From: Candidatus Aenigmatarchaeota archaeon
Lineage (GTDB): Archaea; Aenigmatarchaeota; Aenigmatarchaeia; CG10238-14
NCBI GenBank assembly: GCA_026397455.1
Contig: JAPLUX010000067.1
Location: 1-10,021, forward strand
DNA: 10,021 nucleotides
Reading direction: 5' to 3'
Position numbers and translations under genes: made by a program. A model generated the notes under the pieces. The model was given only the letters and a program-made list of their open reading frames with translations, had not been told where the DNA came from and did not search any database. How positions within the stretch are numbered: position 1 is the stretch's first letter; every line of letters starts with the position of its first letter. Shown here piece by piece: positions 6,263 to 10,021 of the stretch.

Positions 6263-6421
6263 TTAGAATCTCTTTGGTCTATGCTTTTGATAACATTCTC
6301 TACAGTAGACTGGTCTACCTTCTTGCGGTTTAAAAGGAACTTCAGTTTCTTGACCACAATCAGCACAAGTTGCCTTATGCATCTCTCTCTTGAAACCAAA
6401 GTCTCTCTTCTCAAATGGCAT
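6263..6421 (-). CDS. 52-aa zinc ribbon, CxxC-x17-CxxC type
   Basis: MPFEKRDFGFKREMHKATCA begins a 52-residue basic protein. Cys19/Cys22 and Cys40/Cys43 form C-x2-C-x17-C-x2-C (second pair in VYCRECYQKH), the arrangement of the CxxC-x17-CxxC small zinc-ribbon family common in environmental archaea and candidate-phyla bacteria. The four cysteines should bind one zinc. The role is unknown, but nucleic-acid or ribosome association is plausible for such basic ribbons. The start is firm: AGGAGG at 6430-6435 lies 8 nt before the ATG, one of the few clear Shine-Dalgarno sites in the window. The gene follows the metallopeptidase gene (stop at 6500) on the same strand but has its own palindromic TATA-like element in between. 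Confidence 0.85.
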   Translation of the reverse strand: MPFEKRDFGFKREMHKATCADCGQETEVPFKPQEGRPVYCRECYQKHRPKRF

Positions 6422-6429
6422 TTATATTT

Positions 6430-6435
6430 CCTCCT
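6430..6435 (-). promoter_or_regulatory. Strong Shine-Dalgarno AGGAGG of the zinc ribbon gene
   Basis: AGGAGG on the minus strand with 8-nt spacing to ATG 6421. It fixes the start of a gene otherwise too small to call with certainty. Confidence 0.75.
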
Positions 6436-6455
6436 AATTAGATTTAGAAATATGG

Positions 6456-6475
6456 ATTTTATAAGCTTATAAAAT
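6456..6475 (-). promoter_or_regulatory. 20-bp perfect palindrome with TATA character
   Basis: The core TTTTATAAGCTTATAAAA (6457-6474), flanked by one further matching pair, is its own reverse complement. It lies about 35-54 bp upstream of the zinc-ribbon ATG, so on the minus strand it can act as the TATA box for a transcript with a roughly 17-nt leader that includes the Shine-Dalgarno site. The symmetry could allow bidirectional TBP binding or a dimeric regulator. Confidence 0.5.
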
Positions 6476-6499
6476 TATCGGAAAGATGAGTTTAAGGCA

Positions 6500-6871
6500 T
6501 TATTTGAAGTGTTTTCTGTATATTTCATCGACTGTCCTGCTGTCTATCCTTTTTCCAAAACAGATATGTGGAACTAATCCACCGGAGAACTTCTTTGGAA
6601 TGTGTAAAAGCTCATGTAAGAGTGTCTTTTCTTGGTCTTCTCCGCTTAACTTATCGAATCTGGGATATAGTACTTCTATTATATAATGCGACTTAACATT
6701 AAGGACTTTCTGCCATACTCTCGATAAACCCCATATTCTTGCATATGCCCTGGATTTAGAATCATAACTCCTCATGCAAAAAATTCTACTGCTGTCTAAA
6801 TGTCCATAGTTCAGCACGTTTATCATATAGTTTATTTTTTCTTGAATGTCCTTAGCAAATTCAAAGCGCAT
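6500..6871 (-). CDS. Putative zinc metallopeptidase (COG4900-like)
   Basis: 123 residues. The HExxH motif HELLH at 86-90 lies in TLLHELLHIPKKFSGGLVPH. The two His of the motif plus His102 (in GGLVPH) are candidate zinc ligands and Glu87 the catalytic base. The preceding YIIEVLYPRFDKLSGEDQEK and the IPKKFSGGLVPH that follows match what I recall of the archaeal predicted metallopeptidases of COG4900. The length is complete for that small family. There is no signal peptide or TM segment, so it is probably cytosolic; its substrate is unknown. The ATG at 6871 is divergent from the agmatinase-like gene (78 bp between starts); an A/T-rich AGAATAAATT about 25-33 bp upstream on the minus strand can act as TATA box. 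The zinc-ribbon gene follows on the same strand. Confidence 0.75.
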   Translation of the reverse strand: MRFEFAKDIQEKINYMINVLNYGHLDSSRIFCMRSYDSKSRAYARIWGLSRVWQKVLNVKSHYIIEVLYPRFDKLSGEDQEKTLLHELLHIPKKFSGGLVPHICFGKRIDSRTVDEIYRKHFK

Positions 6872-6910
6872 AATACTTGTTATCTGCAGGAGAATTTATT
6901 CTTGTATCAT

Positions 6911-6928
6911 TTTTATAAATTTATTAAA
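6911..6928 (+). promoter_or_regulatory. TATA box of the agmatinase-like gene
   Basis: TTTTATAAATTTATTAAA ends 21 bp before ATG 6950, giving the usual leaderless spacing. This supports the start at 6950 rather than in-frame codons further upstream, which would include the promoter and part of the divergent gene. Confidence 0.6.
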
Positions 6929-6949
6929 CTCACAATTCTATCAGATATT

Positions 6950-7816
6950 ATGTATGTAAGATTCATACAAGATTTGTTAGTCCCAGAAGAAAAAGCAGAT
7001 ATTGTAATTTTTGGAGCATTAGTAGGCAAACATTCAAAATCCATAGAAAATTTAAGAAAAGAGAGTTTTTTCATAGAACCGTTTGACTTAAACAAAAGGT
7101 TCAACATTTTTGACAAATTAAAAGTTGCTGATATAGGCAATATAGAATTGAAAACTCTCGATGATATCACAAAAAAAGTAAAACATATTCTTGAAAAAAG
7201 CAAGGTTCCTGTCATGTTGAGTGGTGGCCATGTTGCATCTTATTTCTCGATAAAAGGTTTTGATGAGGATGTGAAAGTCGTTGTTTTTGATGCACATTGT
7301 GATTCTAGGAATAAATATGAAGATGAATACATGGAAGAAGCAAGTTATGTCAAAGGTATAAAATACGACCCGAAATTGAACCCTGTGACTTGGTTCAGAA
7401 GGTCGAGCGAATCTAGAAACCCAAAAAATTATTTCACGATCGGCATTAGAGAAGGAGATGAGTTCGAGTTAGATTATTTAGAAAAAAATGGTGTCCAATT
7501 TTTTACAGCACAACGAATGAAAGAAAATTTTGATGAATTAAAAAGAAAGTTGAAAGAATTTGTTCAAGGTTCAAAAGTTTACATTAGCGTGGACATAGAT
7601 GGTTTCGACCCAGCATTTGCTCCTGCTGTCTATCATCCTGAACCAGGTGGCTTTTCATACTTGGATTTTGCCGAATTAATGTCAGTTTTCAAGGGTTCAA
7701 AAATAGTAGGCTTCGACGTGGTAGAACTAAAGTCTATACCAAACAACAATGTAACAGAATTCTTAGCTACTAGAGTTATTTTTGAAATTCTGAAATACAT
7801 TGCAACGAATAAATAG
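6950..7816 (+). CDS. Arginase/agmatinase (ureohydrolase) family protein
   Basis: 288 residues from ATG 6950. The ureohydrolase metal motifs are present in order: SGGH (His94; the family's GGDH with Asp replaced by Gly), DAHCD (Asp114, His116, Asp118), and SVDIDGFDP (Asp215, Asp217, Asp220) followed by a PEPGG turn and Glu259 in FDVVELKS. These ligands bind the two-manganese centre that hydrolyses a guanidino group to urea. The family includes arginase, agmatinase, formiminoglutamase and guanidinobutyrase. Location just before a deoxyhypusine synthase-family gene (49 bp apart) favours agmatinase, which makes putrescine for polyamine synthesis. The loop before PEPGG reads APAVYH rather than the common APGTGT type, so the substrate may differ. 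An ordinary TATA box precedes it and a T6 tract follows it. Confidence 0.8.
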   Translation: MYVRFIQDLLVPEEKADIVIFGALVGKHSKSIENLRKESFFIEPFDLNKRFNIFDKLKVADIGNIELKTLDDITKKVKHILEKSKVPVMLSGGHVASYFSIKGFDEDVKVVVFDAHCDSRNKYEDEYMEEASYVKGIKYDPKLNPVTWFRRSSESRNPKNYFTIGIREGDEFELDYLEKNGVQFFTAQRMKENFDELKRKLKEFVQGSKVYISVDIDGFDPAFAPAVYHPEPGGFSYLDFAELMSVFKGSKIVGFDVVELKSIPNNNVTEFLATRVIFEILKYIATNK

Positions 7817-7820
7817 CAAA

Positions 7821-7826
7821 TTTTTT
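7821..7826 (+). terminator. T6 tract after the agmatinase-like gene
   Basis: TTTTTT begins 4 nt after the stop codon. It is a weak archaeal terminator, so readthrough into the next gene is possible. Confidence 0.35.
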
Positions 7827-7836
7827 AATTCTTGTA

Positions 7837-7856
7837 TGAATAATATAATATAAAAT
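7837..7856 (+). promoter_or_regulatory. TATA-like region before the deoxyhypusine synthase-family gene
   Basis: The A/T run containing AATAATATAATATAAAA is centred about 20-27 bp before the GTG at 7866, compatible with a leaderless transcript for this gene in addition to readthrough from the agmatinase-like gene. Confidence 0.4.
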
Positions 7857-7865
7857 TTAACAGAG

Positions 7866-8882
7866 GTGTTTGAAATCGAAAATCCCTATCTTAAAGAACC
7901 ATTAAAATCTATCGAAGTTAAAGAGAAATCAATATCTCAACTTCTAAAAGAAATGAGTGGCACGGGTTTTCAAGGAAGAAAACTCGGTGAAGCTGTAGAT
8001 GTATGGGAAAGAATGATAAAAGATAAAGACGTGACGATAATCATGGGTCTTGCAGGTTCCATGAGCACGACTGGTCAATCGAGAATTATAACGTGGTTGA
8101 TGAAAAATCATTTCATTGATGTCTTAGTCTCAACGGGTGCGAACATATCTGAAGATATACAAGACTTTTTGTACGGATACTATAAAGGCCATTGGTTGGT
8201 AGATGATGAAGACCTATTAAAACATGATATTTTCAGGTACTACGATGTGTTCACAGACGGAGTCAAATACAGACAAATGACAGAATTGATAAGAGAATTC
8301 CTTAACACCCTGAAAGAAGGTTATCCTTATTCGTCAAGAGAATTTTGTGCAGATTTTGGTAAGTTTTTGAAAGAAAAAAAGATAGATAGCATATTATCGA
8401 CTGCGTATGAGAATAAAATTCCTGTGTTCAGTCCAGCTATTGTAGACAGTGAATATGGAATTGCTGCAGTGCTAGCTAGAAGAAAGGATAAAAAAAGTCC
8501 GATACTCGACCAGATGAAAGATTTTGATGAACTGGCAAAAATCGGAGAAAAAAGTGAAAAAACAGGAGTGATCTATATAGGCGGTGGTGTACCTAAAGAC
8601 TTTACTCAACTACTTACAGCCATCATTGGCATTCTCAAGGGTGAGAAATTGGAGTATCCACATGAGTATGCTGTTCAAATAACCACAGATTCACCCCAAT
8701 GGGGTGGATTATCTGGATGTACTTTTGAAGAAGCTGTCAGTTGGGGTAAGATAACTAAAAAAGAAAACAATAGGGTAATGTGTTACTGTGATGCTACGAT
8801 TGCTTTGCCTATAATTACACATGCCTTGAATGAAAGGATAAAAACAAAAAGACAGGGAAAATCACTTTCTGATTTTTTTTAA
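7866..8882 (+). CDS. Deoxyhypusine synthase family protein
   Basis: 338 residues. Typical segments are TIIMGLAGSMSTTGQSRII and VSTGANISED near the N-terminus, KIPVFSPAIVDSEYGIAAV in the middle, YIGGGVPKD (family GGGxPKN) and TDSPQWGGLSGCTFEEAVSW followed by GK, whose Lys (about 295) corresponds to the catalytic lysine that carries the butylimine. Deoxyhypusine synthase uses NAD and spermidine to modify one lysine of translation factor aIF5A. The DSEYG segment differs from the DGSxGD I expect in classical enzymes, so this could be one of the paralogous archaeal forms or act on another polyamine acceptor. The start is GTG 7866: no ATG precedes it in frame nearby, and the next Met is residue 30. 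Preceded by the agmatinase-like gene, it likely forms part of a polyamine/hypusine pair. The 3' end carries a T8 run. Confidence 0.85.
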   Translation: MFEIENPYLKEPLKSIEVKEKSISQLLKEMSGTGFQGRKLGEAVDVWERMIKDKDVTIIMGLAGSMSTTGQSRIITWLMKNHFIDVLVSTGANISEDIQDFLYGYYKGHWLVDDEDLLKHDIFRYYDVFTDGVKYRQMTELIREFLNTLKEGYPYSSREFCADFGKFLKEKKIDSILSTAYENKIPVFSPAIVDSEYGIAAVLARRKDKKSPILDQMKDFDELAKIGEKSEKTGVIYIGGGVPKDFTQLLTAIIGILKGEKLEYPHEYAVQITTDSPQWGGLSGCTFEEAVSWGKITKKENNRVMCYCDATIALPIITHALNERIKTKRQGKSLSDFF

Positions 8883-8892
8883 ACCCTTCCCA

Positions 8893-8913
8893 AAGAACAA
8901 AAATTTATCTGAT
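8893..8913 (-). promoter_or_regulatory. Repeated promoter-like element, copy D (no gene downstream)
   Basis: On the minus strand it reads AGATAAATTTTTGTTCTT followed by TGGGAAGG, very like copy C (TTGGGAAAG). The usual 27.5-bp distance falls on position 8873, which is not a start codon, and transcription from it would run antisense into the end of the deoxyhypusine synthase-family gene. Confidence 0.45.
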
Positions 8914-9035
8914 TTTTTATAGTTCAAAAAACTTTCTGGGTTTCTCATCTACTTCACTTTTCCTTTCTTAAATACCATCTTTATCACTTCCATCCTTACC
9001 TCTTACCAATTATTCCAGCCCCCTGTCAATAAAGA

Positions 9036-9143
9036 CTATTTCTTGTAAGTCTTCTTAGCCTCTTTAAGGACTTGTTTTAATAGAGTCCCCTTAGGCATCT
9101 TAGCTTTGGTCTCCTTTACATGTTGTAACCACTTGCTTGCCAT
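9036..9143 (-). CDS. 35-aa basic helical protein
   Basis: MASKWLQHVKETKAKMPKGT followed by LLKQVLKEAKKTYKK. Short, lysine-rich and helical, with a WLQHVK...LKQVLKEAKKTY pattern that recalls small basic proteins seen in archaea and large DNA viruses (recollection only). A full Shine-Dalgarno GGAGGTG at 9150-9156 lies 8 nt before this ATG; a second ATG three bases earlier (9146) is also possible. It overlaps by 44 nt another 35-codon ORF that starts at the leaderless position for element copy C, so translation may be coupled. It may bind nucleic acid; the function is unknown. The strong ribosome binding site makes it more credible than other ORFs of this size. Confidence 0.6.
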   Translation of the reverse strand: MASKWLQHVKETKAKMPKGTLLKQVLKEAKKTYKK

Positions 9144-9207
9144 CATTCACACCTCCTTTCTTTATAATGTATTCAATTGCTTTATTTTCAATTTCTTTGT
9201 TTTTCAT
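9100..9207 (-). CDS. 35-aa ORF starting at the leaderless position, possible leader peptide
   Basis: MKNKEIENKAIEYIIKKGGV is followed by 15 residues ending CKGDQS. The ATG is exactly 27.5 bp from the TTTTTG centre of copy C, as for the genes at 5149 and 9778, so it should be the first codon of the mRNA. The first 17 residues form a plausible charged helix. The KKGGV part is encoded by the Shine-Dalgarno of the next ORF and the remainder overlaps that ORF in another frame. It may be a short leader that controls the downstream 35-aa protein, a real protein, or only the 5' leader. Confidence 0.4.
   Translation of the reverse strand: MKNKEIENKAIEYIIKKGGVNDGKQVVTTCKGDQS
9150..9156 (-). promoter_or_regulatory. 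Shine-Dalgarno GGAGGTG inside the upstream ORF
   Basis: GGAGGTG on the minus strand, 8 nt from ATG 9143 by its GGAGG part. It decides the start of the 35-aa basic protein. Confidence 0.65.
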
Positions 9208-9226
9208 GATTGAATTTTTCTTTCCC

Positions 9227-9247
9227 AAGAACAAAAACCTATCTGAT
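9227..9247 (-). promoter_or_regulatory. Repeated promoter-like element, copy C
   Basis: Minus strand AGATAGGTTTTTGTTCTT, identical to copy A over the core (TCAGATAGG through TTCTT). The TTTTTG centre at 9232-9237 is 27.5 bp before ATG 9207. Confidence 0.6.
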
Positions 9248-9259
9248 ATTTGAGGTTAT

Positions 9260-9778
9260 TTATTGATTTAATTTTTTTATCCTATTTTTATGTTCTTTTT
9301 TGGATATCTTTCTTCCTCTTTTGAACATATTAAATTCAAAATCTCTTAGTTCTTTATATTTACCCTTTTCTTTTGCAAATTCTTCCTTCATAAATTTGTT
9401 ATAATTTGGATAGTCATCTATGGAAATTTTAAATAATATTTTGTGTTCTTTCAGTATTGCTTTGACGCAATTTATGTCTATTATAACAAATTCTTCAGGA
9501 TACCTCATCGAAAGTAATGCAGAAGCGATTGGAATACCAATACCATCTATATCTTCTGTCAAGATTTTAAGTGCTTCTAAAATATCTTCATTAGCTACTT
9601 CTAATGCCATGTTTATTTTGTTTACAGTATCATCCCAGTTTTTTGTAGGTATTATTCTCACATTTACTTTGTAGTTGTGTATCCTAAGAATATCGACTAA
9701 ATTGAGTTTTCCTTTGTTTTCTTTAATCGATTTTTTTATTTCTTTCCATTCTTCGTCAAAAAATTTATCACGATTCAT
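9260..9778 (-). CDS. Helix-hairpin-helix protein, unknown
   Basis: 172 residues from ATG 9778. A helix-hairpin-helix-like segment at about 70-110 reads LTEDIDGIGIPIASALLSMR then YPEEFVIIDINCVKAI. It resembles the LxGIGxxxAxxIL ... D pattern of the HhH-GPD glycosylase fold, with Asp101 where that fold has its catalytic Asp, but the rest of a glycosylase is not evident. The N-terminus is charged and helical; the C-terminus is very basic (RGRKISKKEHKNRIKKLNQ), consistent with nucleic-acid binding. A longer reading beginning at TTG 9805 would translate the promoter-like element itself. The ATG at 9778 lies exactly 27.5 bp from that element's centre and is preferred. The specific function is unknown. 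Confidence 0.65.
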   Translation of the reverse strand: MNRDKFFDEEWKEIKKSIKENKGKLNLVDILRIHNYKVNVRIIPTKNWDDTVNKINMALEVANEDILEALKILTEDIDGIGIPIASALLSMRYPEEFVIIDINCVKAILKEHKILFKISIDDYPNYNKFMKEEFAKEKGKYKELRDFEFNMFKRGRKISKKEHKNRIKKLNQ

Positions 9779-9797
9779 GTCTAATCTATCTTTTCTC

Positions 9798-9818
9798 AAG
9801 AACAAAAATCTATATGAT
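9798..9818 (-). promoter_or_regulatory. Repeated promoter-like element, copy E
   Basis: Minus strand CATATAGATTTTTGTTCTT followed by GAGAAAAG. The TTTTTG centre (9803-9808) is 27.5 bp before ATG 9778. It lies directly after the stop codon of the two-TM gene at 9820. Confidence 0.6.
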
Positions 9819-9819
9819 T

Positions 9820-10020
9820 CTATATTTTTAGAAACAATATGAGAATATGTATAACTGCAATTATAATTAACACAATTCCAACAAATTTTGCTAGTTTTGC
9901 AGATATAATTAAAATTATTCCAAAAATTATCATTAGGATTGGATTAATGGAAAGCAGGAATGAAGAAACTCCTTTAAGATTTGGAAATTGAAAATTAGAT
10001 TTAATTGTTGTGGAAGTCAC
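9820..10020 (-). CDS. Two-TM membrane protein, start uncertain or outside window
   Basis: The frame is open to the right edge. A GTG at 10020 is available, but it lies one base from the end, so the true start may be beyond. After a polar segment (KSNFQFPNLKGVSSFLLS), two hydrophobic helices follow (NPILMIIFGIILIISA and, after KLAKF, VGIVLIIIAVIHILILFL), ending LKI. It looks like a short helical-hairpin membrane protein with a basic turn; no family is recognised. Its stop is directly followed by element copy E, which should drive the next minus-strand gene. Confidence 0.5.
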   Translation of the reverse strand: MTSTTIKSNFQFPNLKGVSSFLLSINPILMIIFGIILIISAKLAKFVGIVLIIIAVIHILILFLKI

Positions 10021-10021
10021 A

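Noticed and set aside
6281..6686. Two plus-strand ORFs of 63 and 66 codons
   Set aside because: They are antisense to the zinc ribbon (four-Cys motif, Shine-Dalgarno) and to the metallopeptidase (HELLH) and show no features of their own.
6800..6949. N-terminal extension of the agmatinase-like gene from an ATG at 6800
   Set aside because: It would read through the TATA box at 6911-6928 and antisense through the start of the metallopeptidase gene. The family sequence begins at the ATG at 6950.
6913..7215. 100-codon minus-strand ORF
   Set aside because: It is a shadow of the ureohydrolase gene, which carries all the metal-binding motifs on the plus strand.
8862..8948. 28-aa minus-strand ORF as a real gene
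   Set aside because: It has no Shine-Dalgarno and its middle is element copy D; kept only as a low-interest finding.
9420..9674. 84-codon ORF on the plus strand
   Set aside because: It lies wholly inside the HhH gene on the opposite strand, has no recognisable domain and no promoter or ribosome site.
9779..9805. N-terminal extension of the HhH gene to TTG 9805
   Set aside because: The extra residues are the translated promoter-like element, and the ATG at 9778 has the exact spacing seen at the other copies.
1..10021. CRISPR array, rRNA or complete tRNA
   Set aside because: No regularly spaced direct repeats, rRNA-like stretch or full cloverleaf was seen; the five repeated elements are unevenly spaced and on both strands.

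Overview
The window reads as chromosomal DNA of an AT-rich archaeon. The supporting signs are a deoxyhypusine synthase-family gene, an archaeal winged-helix regulator that looks like the DUF4443 family, a COG4900-like metallopeptidase, leaderless genes with promoter elements about 27 bp before the start codon, and a surface protein with a Cys-knot-like segment, a Thr-rich stalk and a C-terminal membrane anchor. The surface protein style, the C-x2-C-x17-C-x2-C mini zinc ribbon and the many tiny proteins suggest a DPANN-type lineage. That placement is inference only.

Layout. 1-605: 3' part of an arginine deiminase/amidinotransferase-fold gene, convergent (15 nt overlap) with a two-TM membrane protein (591-1082, minus). 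1180-5073: the most notable block. A secreted 8-bladed propeller protein carrying a transcobalamin-like DUF4430 domain (1201-3465), a winged-helix regulator on the minus strand (3451-4032), an ECF-transporter S-component-like membrane protein (4098-4823) and a small membrane-anchored DUF4430 protein (4666-5073). An identical 17-bp sequence containing the inverted repeat TGGATAA-T-TTATCCA sits between TATA box and start codon of both plus-strand units. I read the block as a small regulon for capture and uptake of cobalamin or a related ligand, controlled by the divergent regulator.

5149-6174: an unknown helical protein and an unknown four-TM protein, separated by a hairpin and a tRNA-3'-end-like fragment. 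6263-6871 (minus): a COG4900-like metallopeptidase and a 52-aa zinc ribbon behind a palindromic TATA element. 6950-8882: agmatinase/arginase-family protein and deoxyhypusine synthase-family protein, probably polyamine/hypusine metabolism. 8883-10021 (minus): two overlapping 35-aa ORFs, a helix-hairpin-helix protein and the end of a two-TM protein.

A second system-level signal is a repeated DNA element, core AGATAGGTTTTTGTTCTT, found five times (A-E), always between genes. In three copies its TTTTTG centre lies exactly 27.5 bp before an ATG, which fits a non-canonical promoter for leaderless mRNAs. It precedes only poorly characterised genes, whereas the recognisable metabolic and transport genes have ordinary A/T-rich TATA boxes.
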